In this document: positions 42,148-53,381 of the stretch, one piece after another
Layout: each line of letters opens with the position of its first letter
How positions within the stretch are numbered: position 1 is the stretch's first letter
Made by a program: the position numbers and the translations under genes
Notes under the pieces: model-generated
What the model saw: the letters and a program-made list of their open reading frames with translations, nothing else
Databases searched by the model: none
Told to the model about the DNA's origin: nothing
NCBI RefSeq assembly: GCF_947497695.1
Contig: NZ_CANMHM010000010.1
Location: 33,029 to 97,028 of the forward strand
Source of the DNA: an uncultured Polaribacter sp.
GTDB lineage: Bacteria; Bacteroidota; Bacteroidia; Flavobacteriales; Flavobacteriaceae
Length of the DNA stretch: 64,000 bases
Reading direction: 5' to 3'

Positions 42148-44211
42148 TCACTCAGGATATTCGACTCTCAAATGATACATATTCATCAATTTTTTCTTAA
42201 TAACTTTTTTTATAATATCAATTTCTTTAAAAGTTATATTTGAATTTAAAAACTGATTATCAGACATTTGTTTGTCGATAATTTTATCTATTAAATTACT
42301 AATAGATAAAGCTGTTGGTTTTTTTAAACTTTTTGAAGCTGCCTCTGCAGAATCACACATCATTAAAATGGCAGTCTCTTTTGAAAAAGGAATAGGGCCT
42401 CGATACTGAAACTTCTTAATATTTACCTTTGTTTCTGGATTTAATTCTTTTTCCTTTACATAAAAATAATAAGTTAAAGTTGTACCATGATGAGTTCTTA
42501 TAAAATCGATAATTCTGTCTGGTAGTTTATTTTTTTTCGCTAATTCTATCCCTTTTATTACATGGTCTGTAATAATTTTAGCACTATCTCTTGGAGATAA
42601 ATCGTTATGGGGATTTACACCTGTAGATTGATTCTCTGTAAAATACATTGGATTTAACATTTTACCAATATCATGATACAAAGCACCTGTTCTTACCAAC
42701 ATTGAGTTTGCTCCTATTTCATTTGCAGCTGCTTCTGCTAAATTAGCCACTTGCATAGAATGTTGAAAAGTACCTGGTGCTTTTTCATTTAACTCACGTA
42801 ATAACTTTGTATTTGTATTAGAAAGTTCTAATAAGGTAACATCAGAAACCAAACCAAATACTTTCTCATACATATAAATTAAGATGATGGATAAAAATGA
42901 TAACAATCCATTTGCTGCAAAAAGCAAGAAATATCCTCCATTTATTTGAGAGGCATTGCCTTCTTTAATAATTGAGAAAGCAAAATAAGTAATCATATAA
43001 ATGAGTGTTATTTGTGCCACAGATATAAATAGATTTGCTCTTTTATATAACTCAGAAACAGTAAGAATGGTTACTATACCTGCAATAATATGTAGGTAAA
43101 TAAATTCAAAACTATCTGGCACAATGTAGCCAAGAAGTAATACTGTTAAAACATGGGTAAACAATCCTAAACGTGCATCAAAAAAAGCCTTTAAAACAAT
43201 TGGTAACACACTTAATGGAACTACATACAAATAATCTGAATTGTATTTAATTACCAATGTTTGTATAAAAATCATGGAAAATACATTGAAAAATATAAAC
43301 GTAACTTTGTTATTGTTGTCATATATTTCTACTCGGTACTTTTTTAAGAACAACAAAAGCATTAATAAAGCTAAGGATACCAATATTGTATATCCTAAAA
43401 TAATCCAATTGTAATTAGAATCTGACCAAACTTGAGATTCAGATTCACTTTTTAAAGAATTTAATATGGCTAACTTTTTACCTTCAACAAAATCTCCTTT
43501 TAAAATAATTAATTTACCTGATGCTACTTTGCCTTTGGTGTAAGAAATACTTTTAAATTCATTTTCAATTACTTTTTCTGTATATTCTTTATCAAAAAAA
43601 ATGTTTGGTTTTATAATTTCAGATAATAAGCCTAACATTACTTTTTTACCATAATTTGCTTTTTCTTTTTCTAAATTACCTCTAATAATTTCTAAAACAT
43701 CTTTAGAGGTCAATAAATTTTTAAAAATAAAATCTTCTACCTCGTTTCCTTTTCTAATGGCAACTATTTCGTTATTATTAAAAATTTTATCTTGACTTAC
43801 TTCTTCTAAAAAACCTTTATTGTAAACCTTATCAATAACATCTTGACCTATTTTAGACAAAACTTCAATTTTTTGAGCACTTAAAGAGTCTGTTTTTTTT
43901 AAAAGAGAAATCCTACTATTATAAGTTGATCTAACTTTAACTTCAATATCAAAATTCTGTAAAAAATATTGTTTTGAGTTTCGCTTAACCTCCTTTTTTT
44001 CTGTAGCAATTTCTTCTGTTGTTTTTTGAATGGCAAAATCAAAGGGAGCGTACAAATTATCATACCTCCATAACTGGCCGTTATTAAATTCGTACTTAAA
44101 TTGACCTCCTTTTGGAAATAAATAAACAATAGCAACAGTAGTAACTAAAAACAAAATTACCTTGAAAAAAAATGTGTTATTTTGATATAATTTGTTGATG
44201 ATGTTTTTCAT
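42148..44211 (-). CDS. 7TM-HD c-di-AMP phosphodiesterase, PgpH-like
   Basis: 687 residues. One TM at about 17-33, an extracytoplasmic 7TMR-HDED domain (to about 265), seven TM helices (about 268-460), and a cytoplasmic HD domain whose metal residues are His484 (Q-H-S-M) and His513-Asp514 (L-Y-H-D-I-G-K). Domain order is exactly that of Listeria PgpH, a membrane phosphodiesterase for the second messenger c-di-AMP. A stress/osmotic role follows from the family. It is upstream of the tRNA cluster on the same strand but with its own spacing. Confidence 0.92.
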   Translation of the reverse strand: MKNIINKLYQNNTFFFKVILFLVTTVAIVYLFPKGGQFKYEFNNGQLWRYDNLYAPFDFAIQKTTEEIATEKKEVKRNSKQYFLQNFDIEVKVRSTYNSRISLLKKTDSLSAQKIEVLSKIGQDVIDKVYNKGFLEEVSQDKIFNNNEIVAIRKGNEVEDFIFKNLLTSKDVLEIIRGNLEKEKANYGKKVMLGLLSEIIKPNIFFDKEYTEKVIENEFKSISYTKGKVASGKLIILKGDFVEGKKLAILNSLKSESESQVWSDSNYNWIILGYTILVSLALLMLLLFLKKYRVEIYDNNNKVTFIFFNVFSMIFIQTLVIKYNSDYLYVVPLSVLPIVLKAFFDARLGLFTHVLTVLLLGYIVPDSFEFIYLHIIAGIVTILTVSELYKRANLFISVAQITLIYMITYFAFSIIKEGNASQINGGYFLLFAANGLLSFLSIILIYMYEKVFGLVSDVTLLELSNTNTKLLRELNEKAPGTFQHSMQVANLAEAAANEIGANSMLVRTGALYHDIGKMLNPMYFTENQSTGVNPHNDLSPRDSAKIITDHVIKGIELAKKNKLPDRIIDFIRTHHGTTLTYYFYVKEKELNPETKVNIKKFQYRGPIPFSKETAILMMCDSAEAASKSLKKPTALSISNLIDKIIDKQMSDNQFLNSNITFKEIDIIKKVIKKKLMNMYHLRVEYPE

Positions 44212-44344
44212 ACAGTAGATCTTCTTACAACAAACTTACCATAAAAAAATTAAGGTCAGAAATTCAAGTTGAATAATAAATCTAAAATTGATTAAAAATA
44301 GTTAATTTAGCATCAAAACCCTGGGTAAACTAAATCACTCATTT

Positions 44345-45520
44345 ATGAAAGAAGTAGTAATTGTATCAGTAGCAAGAACTCCAATTGGTAGTTTTATGGG
44401 GAGCTTATCTACTATTGCAGCTCCTAAACTAGGTGCAGTTGCCATAAAAGGTGCTTTAGAAAAAATACAGTTAGATTCAAATTTGGTAGAAGAAGTTTTT
44501 ATGGGAAATGTTGTTTCTGCTGGCTTAGGACAAGCACCTGCAAGACAGGCTGCTATTTTTGCAGGAATTCCTAATTCTGTTCCATGCACAACTGTAAACA
44601 AAGTATGTGCTTCTGGTATGAAAGCTATTATTTTAGCTGCCCAAACAATTATGTTAGGTAATGCTGAGATTGTTGTTGCAGGAGGAATGGAAAACATGAG
44701 TGCTATACCTCATTATCAACATGCAAGAAAAGGGGCTAAATTTGGAGCTATTTCTATGGAAGATGGCTTGCAAAAAGATGGTTTAATAGATGCTTACAAT
44801 CAAGTAGCTATGGGTGTTTTTGCAGATAAATGTGCTAAGAAATATAATTTTTCTAGAGAAAACCAAGATAATTTTGCCATACAATCTTACAATCGTTCTG
44901 CAAAGGCTTGGAATGATGGAAAATTTGCTAATGAAATTGTATCTGTAGAAATTCCTCAAAGAAAAGGAGAATCTATTATTTTTTCTGAAGATGAAGAATA
45001 CAAGAATGTGAAAATGGATAAAATTTCCACATTAAGAGCCGCCTTTACTAAAGAGGGTACAGTTACAGCTGCAAACGCATCTTCAATTAATGATGGTGCT
45101 GCTGCTTTGGTTTTAATGTCCGCAGAAAAAGCGAAAGAATTAAATATAAATCCTATTGCAAAAATAAAAAGTTTTGCTGATACTGCCCACGAACCTGAAT
45201 GGTTTACAACAGCACCAGCAAAAGCAATCTCTAAAGCGTTATCAAAAGGCAACATATCTATTGATAAAGTAGACTATTTTGAATTAAATGAAGCTTTTTC
45301 TGTGGTTGGTCTAGCAAACATGAAGATTTTAAGTATTACTGATGATAAAGTAAATATAAATGGTGGTGCAGTTTCTTTAGGACATCCTTTAGGAGTTTCA
45401 GGTGCAAGAATCGTTATTGCTTTAACATCTGTCTTAAAACAAAACAATGCTAAAATTGGTGCTGCAGCTATTTGTAATGGTGGTGGTGGTGCAAGTGCCT
45501 TAATAATAGAAAGTATTTAA
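44345..45520 (+). CDS. Acetyl-CoA C-acetyltransferase (thiolase)
   Basis: 391 residues. Nucleophile Cys88 in N-K-V-C-A-S-G-M-K, the loop G-G-M-E-N-M-S, N-E-A-F-S-V-V-G, G-G-A-V-S-L-G-H-P-L-G-V-S-G-A-R (His) and C-N-G-G-G-G-A-S-A (second Cys) are all present. It can condense two acetyl-CoA or cleave acetoacetyl-CoA; a role in beta-oxidation ends is also possible. Followed 26 bases on by the NlpC/P60 gene. Confidence 0.95.
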   Translation: MKEVVIVSVARTPIGSFMGSLSTIAAPKLGAVAIKGALEKIQLDSNLVEEVFMGNVVSAGLGQAPARQAAIFAGIPNSVPCTTVNKVCASGMKAIILAAQTIMLGNAEIVVAGGMENMSAIPHYQHARKGAKFGAISMEDGLQKDGLIDAYNQVAMGVFADKCAKKYNFSRENQDNFAIQSYNRSAKAWNDGKFANEIVSVEIPQRKGESIIFSEDEEYKNVKMDKISTLRAAFTKEGTVTAANASSINDGAAALVLMSAEKAKELNINPIAKIKSFADTAHEPEWFTTAPAKAISKALSKGNISIDKVDYFELNEAFSVVGLANMKILSITDDKVNINGGAVSLGHPLGVSGARIVIALTSVLKQNNAKIGAAAICNGGGGASALIIESI

Positions 45521-45546
45521 TAAAAACCTTAACTAAAACTCATAAC

Positions 45547-46320
45547 TTGTTATACGGAATTTGTAATTTAAGTATTGTTCCATTAAGAGCTTCTCCTTTA
45601 AACAGTTCAGAAATGGTTAGTCAAGTTTTATTTGGCGAAACTTTTGAAATTATTGAAGAAGAAAAAGAGTGGAGTAAAATCCGTTTGTCTTCTGATAAAT
45701 ATATTGGCTTTATAGATCATAAACAATACGAAAAAATTTCTGAAGAATCTTTTTTTAAGTTAAAAACAGAAAAACAATATCTTACAGCAGAAGTAATTGA
45801 GATTATTACCAATGATAAAAATGAATTAACAACAATTCCTTTAGGTGCTAACTTACCTTTTTATGATCATGGAAAGCTAAAAATTAACAAGCAATCATAT
45901 TTATATAAAGGACTAGCTGTTCATCAAAAAAAATCTAAAAAAGAAATTACACAGTTTGCTTTTTATTATTTAAACTCTCCTTTTTTATGGGGAGGAAAAA
46001 CTCCTTTTGGTATCGATTCTTCTGGATTTACCCAAATGGTTTATAAACTTTGTGGACACATGCTTTTTAGAGATGCTAAAGAACAAGCAGCACAAGGAGA
46101 AGTACTAAGTTTTATAGAAGAAAGTGAACCTGGAGATTTAGCTTTTTTTGATGATGATGAAGGCGAAATTATACATGTAGGCATAATTCTAAAAGATTAC
46201 CACATTATTCATTGCCATGGTAAAGTTAGAATTGACATGTTAGATCATAGTGGAATATTTAATGCCGACTTACAACAGCACACACATAAATTAAGAATTA
46301 TAAAAAAAATGATTGATTAA
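45547..46320 (+). CDS. NlpC/P60-like protein with Ser at the Cys position
   Basis: 257 residues: an SH3-like N-terminal part (about 1-60), a second SH3-like part (about 75-125), and an NlpC/P60 fold (about 130-257). In active enzymes the motif is D-C-S-G-F; here it reads G-I-D-S158-S-G-F-T-Q, so the catalytic Cys is a Ser. The catalytic His210 (I-H-V-G) and the third polar residue His222 are kept. No signal peptide is seen. Related flavobacterial proteins are gamma-D-Glu-diamino acid endopeptidases. Start is a TTG at 45547, so the N-terminus is uncertain. It is probably a binding or inactive form, or it uses Ser. Confidence 0.82.
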   Translation: MLYGICNLSIVPLRASPLNSSEMVSQVLFGETFEIIEEEKEWSKIRLSSDKYIGFIDHKQYEKISEESFFKLKTEKQYLTAEVIEIITNDKNELTTIPLGANLPFYDHGKLKINKQSYLYKGLAVHQKKSKKEITQFAFYYLNSPFLWGGKTPFGIDSSGFTQMVYKLCGHMLFRDAKEQAAQGEVLSFIEESEPGDLAFFDDDEGEIIHVGIILKDYHIIHCHGKVRIDMLDHSGIFNADLQQHTHKLRIIKKMID

Positions 46321-46325
46321 TTTTT

Positions 46326-46370
46326 ATCAAAAAAAAACCAAAACTAGATAGTTTTGGTTTTTTTTTGATA
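46326..46370 (+). terminator. Bidirectional terminator between NlpC/P60 and TPR genes
   Basis: Long stem built on AAAACCAAAACTA/TAGTTTTGGTTTT with T/A runs on both sides, between converging genes. Confidence 0.85.
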
Positions 46371-46382
46371 AAAGAGTCAAAG

Positions 46383-47627
46383 TTAATTACCTCTCATTTC
46401 TTTATAAATAGGTCTTAAAGCGTCTGCTTTAGATGCCATTTCTAAATTATCATAGATATTTAAAAGTGTTCTTAGAGTATCTTCACTTCTATTTAAACTA
46501 TCTGCTTTTTCTAAATATGGTAACGCATCTCTATATATAGCTTTTTGTTGTTTCTGTAATGCGTTATATTTTTTTTCATTGCTTAAATTTTCATTCATTT
46601 CATCAACAATTACTTTATCTCTTGACAAAATAGCAATTGCTAAGTTTAAATAAGCATCTCCATAATCTGGTTTTAATTCTACTGCTTTTTTATAATAACC
46701 AATAGCTTCTTCCGTTTTATTTTGCCCTGAATTTACAATTCCTAAATTAAAAAATAAAGTTGGGTTGGTAGGATCCATTTTAACTGCTTCCTCCATTAAC
46801 TCTCCAAATTTGTCCATTTTATCAAGCTTTATATACATTTGAGCTTGATTCAATAACAAATTAATATCTTTAGGATTCGATTTTCTAGCTTCCTCTAAAG
46901 CATCTATTGCTAATTCTGGTTTTCCCTGAGTTACATAAATATAACCGATATTTTTAATAATGTCAGCTTTTTTAGACTCTGTTATCTTTTCAGTAGGGTT
47001 GATATATTGACCAAATTTAACCATTGCATCTCTATTCTCTTTACTCCCTAAATTTTCTGTTACACCTGTTTCTTTATTTTCAGCCAAATATTGAGTAGCA
47101 ATACCAGTATAATTAATTGCTTGTAACTCTTTATAATACTTTAAAGAAGTATCATAACCTTTTGCTGCAAAAGAACTCATTGCTGCATTGTATAAAAATG
47201 CAGTGTCCTTAGGACTTAATTGATACGTTAAATAAAAATTATTGGTTGCTTTCTTATAATCTTTATTATTATATAAATCAATTGCTTTCTTTAAAACATT
47301 TTGTACTAGTTTCGTCAACTTAGGTTGAGCTGTATTGGTATACTTCTGTTTACCTGTTTCTTTTTCAAAAGAAATTAATTTATTGTAGGCATCAGCCGCT
47401 TTTTTTACATCTGATTTTCCATAAGCAGATCCTTTTAAAAAGAAATATTTTGCTTTGTACTTCTCATCCATTGAATCTTCGGTAGCTTCTAAACCAGCTA
47501 TTGCAGCTTTTGCTTCTTTAAAGTCTCCTTTTTTAATTGCTTTTTCAGCAGCTTTTAATTCGTCTTTTTGCGCAAAAGTAGCTATTGAAAGTAACCCTAC
47601 TGTAAACGCTAGTATTTGTTTTTTCAT
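46383..47627 (-). CDS. TPR-repeat exported protein
   Basis: 414 residues with a Sec signal peptide (M-K-K-Q-I-L-A-F-T-V-G-L-L-S-I-A-T-F-A, cleaved about residue 19). Several TPR units follow, clearest at about 230-340 (I-G-Y-I-Y-V-T-Q-G-K-P-E-L-A-I-D, L-F-F-N-L-G-I-V-N-S, P-D-Y-G-D-A-Y-L-N-L-A-I-A). A periplasmic scaffold is likely; the partner is unknown. Start ATG 47627, not an upstream in-frame codon inside gyrA. It is 19 bases after gyrA and probably co-transcribed, which is frequent in flavobacteria. Confidence 0.85.
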   Translation of the reverse strand: MKKQILAFTVGLLSIATFAQKDELKAAEKAIKKGDFKEAKAAIAGLEATEDSMDEKYKAKYFFLKGSAYGKSDVKKAADAYNKLISFEKETGKQKYTNTAQPKLTKLVQNVLKKAIDLYNNKDYKKATNNFYLTYQLSPKDTAFLYNAAMSSFAAKGYDTSLKYYKELQAINYTGIATQYLAENKETGVTENLGSKENRDAMVKFGQYINPTEKITESKKADIIKNIGYIYVTQGKPELAIDALEEARKSNPKDINLLLNQAQMYIKLDKMDKFGELMEEAVKMDPTNPTLFFNLGIVNSGQNKTEEAIGYYKKAVELKPDYGDAYLNLAIAILSRDKVIVDEMNENLSNEKKYNALQKQQKAIYRDALPYLEKADSLNRSEDTLRTLLNIYDNLEMASKADALRPIYKEMRGN

Positions 47628-47646
47628 CTTACTAATTATTAATTTA

Positions 47647-50181
47647 TTATTCTTCTTTATTTTCAGTTGAATCGGTTTCAATTTTCGTGCCATTTTCTAT
47701 TTGATCTTCTACAGAATTTTCTTCCACTTCTTCATCAACATCTTCTTTATGAGCTACTTTTGCAACAGCTGCAATGCTATCAGAATCTTTAATGTTTATT
47801 AAACGAACACCTTGTGTTGCACGTCCCATAACTCTTAAATCTTCAACAGCCATTCTTATGGTTAAACCAGATTTATTGATAATCATTAAATCATTAGAAT
47901 CATCTACATTTTTAATAGCTACTAAGTTACCTGTTTTCTCAGAAATATTTAAAGTTTTCACTCCTTTACCCCCTCTATTTGTAACCCTGTAATCTTCTAA
48001 TTTAGAACGTTTTCCATAACCTTTTTCAGAAACCACCAAAATATTGCTTTCCATATCATTTACAGCAACCATACCAATTACCTCATCATTTTCATGTTTT
48101 AAAGTAATTCCTCTAACTCCAGAAGCAGTTCTACCCATTGGACGCGTCTTCGCTTCTTCAAAACGAATAGATTTACCAGATGCTAATGCTAACATTACTT
48201 GGCTATCACCAGTTGTTAACTTTGCTTCTAACAATTCATCACCTTCTTTAATGGTAATTGCATTGATACCGTTTGTTCTTGGTCTAGAATATTGTTCTAA
48301 AGAAGTCTTTTTAACCTGCCCTTTTTTAGTTGCCATAATCACATAATGACTATTCACATATGCTTCATCTTTTAAATCTTGTGTAACTAAAAAAGCTTTT
48401 ACACTATCATCTTGTTCAATATTGATAAGATTCTGCATTGCTCTACCTTTGGTGTTTTTTCCACCTTCAGGAATTTCATACACACGCATCCAAAATACTT
48501 TTCCTTTTTGAGTAAAAAACATCATATATTGATGGTTAGTACCAACAAATAAATGCTCTAAGAAATCTTCATTTCTAGTGGTTGCACCCTTTTGACCTCT
48601 ACCTCCTCTATTCTGTACTTTGTATTCTTCTAGATTTGTACGTTTTAAATAGCCTGCATTAGAAATTGTTACTACAACTTTAGTATCAGGGATCATATCT
48701 TCAATACGCATATCTCCTCCTGCATATTCTATTAAAGATCTGCGTTCATCACCATATTTTTCTTTAATGTGTAGTAACTCGTCCTTAATAATTTGATAAC
48801 GTCTAGGTTCGTTAGATAAAATATCTTTTAAATCTGTAATAGTTATCATTATTTCGTCATATTCAGCACGTAATTTATCTTGTTCTAGTCCTGTTAATTG
48901 ACGCAAACGCATTTCTACGATTGCTTTTGCTTGAATTTCTGTCAACTCAAATCGCTCAATTAAACTTTCTCTTGCTTCATCTGCATTATTAGAGGCTCTA
49001 ATAATTTTTATTACTTCATCAATATTATCAGAAGCAATAATTAATCCTTCTAAAATATGAGCTCTAGCTTCTGCTTTCTTTAATAAGTACTCTGTTCTAC
49101 GAACAATAACTTCATGTCTATGTTCTACAAAATAGTGTATTAATTGCTTTAAATTTAATTGCTCTGGCTTCCCATTAACTAGTGCAATGTTATTTACACT
49201 AAAAGAGGTTTGTAATTGAGTGTATTTAAAAAGTTTATTTAAAACGATATTAGGTATTGCATCACGTTTTAAAATATAAACGATACGCATACCATTTCTA
49301 TCAGACTCATCACGTATATTTGCAATACCTTCTAATTTCTTTTCGTTAACCAAATCAGCAGTCTTTTTAATCATGTCTGCTTTATTAACTTGGTAAGGTA
49401 TTTCATTAACAATAATACACTCACGCCCCTTAACTTCTTCAATTATTGCTTTAGCACGCATTACAATACGTCCACGACCTGTGTGAAAAGCATCTCTAAC
49501 ACCATCATAACCATAAATAATTCCTCCTGTAGGAAAATCCGGTGCAGTTACATGTTGAATTAGCTCATCAATCTCAATTTCTCTATTGTCTATGTAAGCA
49601 ACTGTTCCATTTATAACTTCTGTTAAATTATGCGGTGCCATATTAGTTGCCATACCAACTGCAATACCAGAAGCTCCATTAATTAGAAGTGTAGGTATTT
49701 TTGTTGGTAAAACGGTAGGTTCTAAATGTTCATCAGAAAAATTAAGTTTATGGTCTACTGTATCTTTATCTATATCTGCCAACATCTCTTCAGATATTTT
49801 CTGCATTCTTGCTTCGGTATATCGCATTGCAGCAGGAGAATCTCCATCTACCGAACCAAAATTACCTTGACCATCTACCATCATATAACGCACACTCCAA
49901 TCTTGCGCCATTCTCACCATAGCATCATAAACAGAAGTGTCTCCATGTGGATGATATTTACCTAATACTTCACCAACAATTCTAGCGGATTTTTTATGAG
50001 CTCCTGTTGCTTTAATTCCTAATTCATGCATCCCAAATAACACTCTTCTATGAACGGGTTTTAAACCATCTCTCACATCTGGTAATGCCCTAGAAACAAT
50101 CACTGACATCGAATAATCGATGTATGCAGCTTTCATTTGCTCTTCAATGTTAATCGGAATCAACTTTTCTCCGTCTGCCAT
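47647..50181 (-). CDS. gyrA: DNA gyrase subunit A
   Basis: 844 residues. The breakage-reunion domain carries the catalytic Tyr121 (A-A-M-R-Y-T-E-A-R), the quinolone-region [10 protein letters not shown] and the [14 protein letters not shown]-terminus. The C-terminal beta-pinwheel has six repeats and the GyrA box region N-R-G-G-R-G-Q-K-G. The final 40 residues are acidic. Forms A2B2 with GyrB to introduce negative supercoils. Followed by the TPR gene. Confidence 0.97.
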   Translation of the reverse strand: MADGEKLIPINIEEQMKAAYIDYSMSVIVSRALPDVRDGLKPVHRRVLFGMHELGIKATGAHKKSARIVGEVLGKYHPHGDTSVYDAMVRMAQDWSVRYMMVDGQGNFGSVDGDSPAAMRYTEARMQKISEEMLADIDKDTVDHKLNFSDEHLEPTVLPTKIPTLLINGASGIAVGMATNMAPHNLTEVINGTVAYIDNREIEIDELIQHVTAPDFPTGGIIYGYDGVRDAFHTGRGRIVMRAKAIIEEVKGRECIIVNEIPYQVNKADMIKKTADLVNEKKLEGIANIRDESDRNGMRIVYILKRDAIPNIVLNKLFKYTQLQTSFSVNNIALVNGKPEQLNLKQLIHYFVEHRHEVIVRRTEYLLKKAEARAHILEGLIIASDNIDEVIKIIRASNNADEARESLIERFELTEIQAKAIVEMRLRQLTGLEQDKLRAEYDEIMITITDLKDILSNEPRRYQIIKDELLHIKEKYGDERRSLIEYAGGDMRIEDMIPDTKVVVTISNAGYLKRTNLEEYKVQNRGGRGQKGATTRNEDFLEHLFVGTNHQYMMFFTQKGKVFWMRVYEIPEGGKNTKGRAMQNLINIEQDDSVKAFLVTQDLKDEAYVNSHYVIMATKKGQVKKTSLEQYSRPRTNGINAITIKEGDELLEAKLTTGDSQVMLALASGKSIRFEEAKTRPMGRTASGVRGITLKHENDEVIGMVAVNDMESNILVVSEKGYGKRSKLEDYRVTNRGGKGVKTLNISEKTGNLVAIKNVDDSNDLMIINKSGLTIRMAVEDLRVMGRATQGVRLINIKDSDSIAAVAKVAHKEDVDEEVEENSVEDQIENGTKIETDSTENKEE

Positions 50182-50222
50182 ATATAATTTTGATTAAATT
50201 TTAGTCATTTTTTTAAAACAAG

Positions 50223-50253
50223 GCAAGATACTATTTCTTATAGTAATTACAAA
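50223..50253 (-). promoter_or_regulatory. Promoter of gyrA
   Basis: Minus strand TTTG (50250-50253), a 19-base spacer, and TATCTTGC (50223-50230), a near-consensus -7. The leader is about 35-40 bases. Confidence 0.5.
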
Positions 50254-50317
50254 GGTTTCAATAAGCGATATCAAGCAGAGTTATCAACATTATTTAATAA
50301 TTTTTAACACCTATAAG

Positions 50318-50349
50318 TTTGTGTTATTTACTTTAGTTTTCTATCTTGT
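50318..50349 (+). promoter_or_regulatory. Promoter of clpC
   Basis: TTTG at 50318-50321, a 20-base spacer and TATCTTGT at 50342-50349, a near-consensus pair. The leader before the ATG at 50454 would be about 95 bases. Confidence 0.5.
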
Positions 50350-50453
50350 AATTCGTTAAAATGTCAGTAAGTTATAATTGGCATCTTTTTTGTAATTATT
50401 ATTTAATATTAAGAATTAAATTTACATCACATCAACTTATAGATAAAAGAAAT

Positions 50454-53018
50454 ATGGACGATAATTTTTCACCAAAAGTAAGAGATGTTATTACCTACAG
50501 TAAAGAAGAAGCACTACGTTTAGGGCACGAATTTATTGGAACGGAACATCTTATACTAGGTTTAATAAGAAAAGGAGAGGGAAAAGCAGTAGAGATATTA
50601 ACAGCATTTGATGTTGATTTAATTTTATTGCGTAAAAAACTAGAACAGTTAAACCCTGCAGAACCTAGTTTTGTACAAAATACAGACAAACCCAACCTTA
50701 GATTAACAAGACAAGCTGAAAAAGCATTAAAAACAACGTTTTTAGAAGCAAAATTATATCAAAGTGATGCTATTGATACAGCTCATTTGTTGTTGTGTAT
50801 TTTAAGAAATGAGAATGACCCAACTACAAAACTGATTCATAAATATCATATCAATTATGATGAAGCAAAAGCACTTTACAAACAATTAAATGTAGATGAT
50901 TCAAGTGTAGATTTACCTTTAAACCCAACAGCAGAAACTCCTTCTGATGATGAGTTTGCATCCGAAAAAACGAATCCTTTTGATCAAACACCAAAAGGAA
51001 AAAATGTTAAAAAATCAAAGACGCCAGTTTTAGATAATTTTGGACGTGATCTAACTTTATTAGCTGAACAAGGAAAATTAGATCCTGTTGTTGGTAGACA
51101 GAAAGAAATAGAACGTGTTTCTCAAATTTTAAGTCGTAGAAAAAAGAACAATCCAATGTTAATTGGAGAACCTGGTGTTGGTAAATCTGCCATTGCAGAA
51201 GGTTTAGCACTTAGAATTGTTGAACGTAAAGTTTCTAGAATTTTATTTGACAAGCGTTTGGTTTCATTAGATTTAGCAAGTTTGGTTGCTGGTACAAAAT
51301 ATCGTGGTCAGTTTGAAGAACGCATGAAAGCTTTGATGAATGAATTAGAAAAGAATGATGACATTATTCTTTTTATTGATGAAATTCACACTATTGTTGG
51401 TGCTGGAGGTGCAACTGGTTCTTTAGATGCATCTAATATGTTAAAACCTGCTTTAGCTAGAGGAGAAATACAATGTATTGGTGCAACTACGTTGGATGAA
51501 TTTAGAACTAATATTGAAAAAGATGGAGCGTTAGAACGTCGTTTTCAAAAAGTAATTGTAGATCCAACTTCTGTTGAAGAAACCATACAAATTTTACACA
51601 ACATAAAAAATAAATATGAAGAACATCATCATGTAGATTACACAGATGATGCTTTAGAAGCCTGTGTAAAATTAACAAATAGATACATGACAGACAGGTA
51701 CTTGCCAGACAAAGCTATTGACGCTTTAGACGAAGCAGGTTCTAGAATACATATTACAAATATTGTTGCACCACAGCAAGTTTTAGAGTTAGAGTCTAAA
51801 TTAGAGGTTATTAAAGACCTTAAAACAAAAGCTGTTAACGGTCAAAAATATGAAGAAGCTGCTCGATTACGCGATGACGAAAAAAACATGGAAGCCGCTT
51901 TAAACTCCGCTCAAAATCAGTGGGAAGAAGATTCTAAGCTAAATAGAGAAATTGTAACTGAAGATAATGTTGCAGAAGTAGTCTCTATGATGACAGGCAT
52001 TCCTGTAAACAGAGTTGCAGAAGCAGAAACACATAGATTACATGAATTACCAGACTTAATTAAAGGAAAAGTAGTTGGTCAAGATAAAGCTGTTACCAAA
52101 GTAGTAAAAGCAATTCAGCGTAATAGAGTTGGTTTAAAAGACCCTAACAAACCTATTGGTTCTTTTATTTTCTTAGGACAAACTGGTGTTGGTAAAACAC
52201 AATTAGCTAAAGTATTAGCACGTGAATTATTTGACTCTGACGATTCTTTAATTAGAATTGATATGAGTGAATACATGGAAAAATTTGCTATTTCTCGCTT
52301 AATTGGTGCTCCTCCAGGATATGTTGGTTATGAAGAAGGTGGACAGCTTACTGAAAAAGTTAGAAGAAAACCTTATTCTGTTATTCTTTTAGATGAAATT
52401 GAAAAAGCACACCCAGATGTATTTAATATGCTATTACAAATTTTGGATGATGGCCATATTACTGATAGTTTAGGTAGAAAAATAGATTTTAGAAATACCA
52501 TTATTATTATGACTTCTAATATTGGTGCACGTCAATTAAAAGATTTTGGTGGCGGTGTAGGTTTTGGAACTTCATCTAAAAAAGAACAAGCAGATGAACA
52601 TGCAAAATCTGTAATAGAAGGTGCATTAAAAAAATCTTTTGCTCCTGAATTTTTAAACAGAATTGATGATGTTATTGTATTTAATGCTCTTGAAAGAAAT
52701 GATATTCATTCAATTATTGATATAGAACTAGATAAACTATTACAAAGAATAGCTGATTTAGGCTATACATTAAATTTAAGCGAAAAAGCAAAAGATTATA
52801 TAGCAGACAAAGGTTTTGATAAAAAATACGGTGCAAGACCACTTAAGAGAGCCATACAGAAATACATTGAAGATGCATTGGCAGAAGAAATTGTAAATTC
52901 TAAACTTTCTGAAGGTGATACTATTGCCATGGATTTAGATGAAAAGGAAAACAAACTGACCATTAAAATTGAAAAAGGCGATAAAAAACTTGAAACCAGA
53001 ACAGAAACTGAGTCTTAA
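50454..53018 (+). CDS. clpC: ATP-dependent Clp protease ATP-binding subunit ClpC
   Basis: 854-residue HSP100 unfoldase. N-terminal Clp_N repeat pair (about 1-145), AAA-1 with Walker A G238-E-P-G-V-G-K-S245, a coiled-coil middle domain with the UVR-like E-A-A-R-L-R-D motif (about 400-470), and AAA-2 with Walker A G575-Q-T-G-V-G-K-T582 and Walker B L-L-D-E-I-E-K. It delivers substrates to ClpP; no clpP is in the window. Start ATG 50454 (M-D-D-N-F-S-P-K-V) is the family start; the frame continues 31 codons upstream but overlaps its promoter region. Confidence 0.95.
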   Translation: MDDNFSPKVRDVITYSKEEALRLGHEFIGTEHLILGLIRKGEGKAVEILTAFDVDLILLRKKLEQLNPAEPSFVQNTDKPNLRLTRQAEKALKTTFLEAKLYQSDAIDTAHLLLCILRNENDPTTKLIHKYHINYDEAKALYKQLNVDDSSVDLPLNPTAETPSDDEFASEKTNPFDQTPKGKNVKKSKTPVLDNFGRDLTLLAEQGKLDPVVGRQKEIERVSQILSRRKKNNPMLIGEPGVGKSAIAEGLALRIVERKVSRILFDKRLVSLDLASLVAGTKYRGQFEERMKALMNELEKNDDIILFIDEIHTIVGAGGATGSLDASNMLKPALARGEIQCIGATTLDEFRTNIEKDGALERRFQKVIVDPTSVEETIQILHNIKNKYEEHHHVDYTDDALEACVKLTNRYMTDRYLPDKAIDALDEAGSRIHITNIVAPQQVLELESKLEVIKDLKTKAVNGQKYEEAARLRDDEKNMEAALNSAQNQWEEDSKLNREIVTEDNVAEVVSMMTGIPVNRVAEAETHRLHELPDLIKGKVVGQDKAVTKVVKAIQRNRVGLKDPNKPIGSFIFLGQTGVGKTQLAKVLARELFDSDDSLIRIDMSEYMEKFAISRLIGAPPGYVGYEEGGQLTEKVRRKPYSVILLDEIEKAHPDVFNMLLQILDDGHITDSLGRKIDFRNTIIIMTSNIGARQLKDFGGGVGFGTSSKKEQADEHAKSVIEGALKKSFAPEFLNRIDDVIVFNALERNDIHSIIDIELDKLLQRIADLGYTLNLSEKAKDYIADKGFDKKYGARPLKRAIQKYIEDALAEEIVNSKLSEGDTIAMDLDEKENKLTIKIEKGDKKLETRTETES

Positions 53019-53025
53019 ATTATTA

Positions 53026-53058
53026 AAATCCCAAACGAAAGTTTGGGATTTTTTTTAA
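53026..53058 (+). terminator. Rho-independent terminator of clpC
   Basis: AAATCCCAAAC-GAAA-GTTTGGGATTT stem with a run of T residues, ten bases after the clpC stop. Confidence 0.9.
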
Positions 53059-53381
53059 CATTATAGACTCAAATTCATTCGCAGAATTAACAAGGAAATA
53101 AAGGCAGGTTAATTGTTTTTAAATACTTTGAAATTACGTTGCTATTTTTTTTCTTCTTTAGCAATTGACTTAAACTTTTTTAGCTCTTATTTTATTTTTA
53201 ACTTTACTCACTAAATACTCTATTTAAAAATACAATTTGTATCCCCAAAACCTCGCTCTGCCTAATAACTTAAAAAAAAAAATTAACCCTAAATTTTTAC
53301 AGAACATAAAATCAAGATTCTAAATAATTTAAAAACAACTTCCATACAATAAACTTAAATCTACATCAAAAAAGCAGAATT
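53059..53381. other. AT-rich intergenic spacer
   Basis: About 320 bases between the clpC terminator and the phosphatase gene. No ORF or RNA gene that I can support. Confidence 0.5.

Noticed and set aside
49726..49965. 79-codon ORF opposite gyrA
   Set aside because: Antisense to the conserved gyrA catalytic region, with low-complexity translation.
50270..50300. Replication origin near gyrA because of a DnaA-box-like TTATCAACA
   Set aside because: Only one imperfect box is present, with no dnaA, no cluster of boxes and no clear skew change that I can judge by eye.
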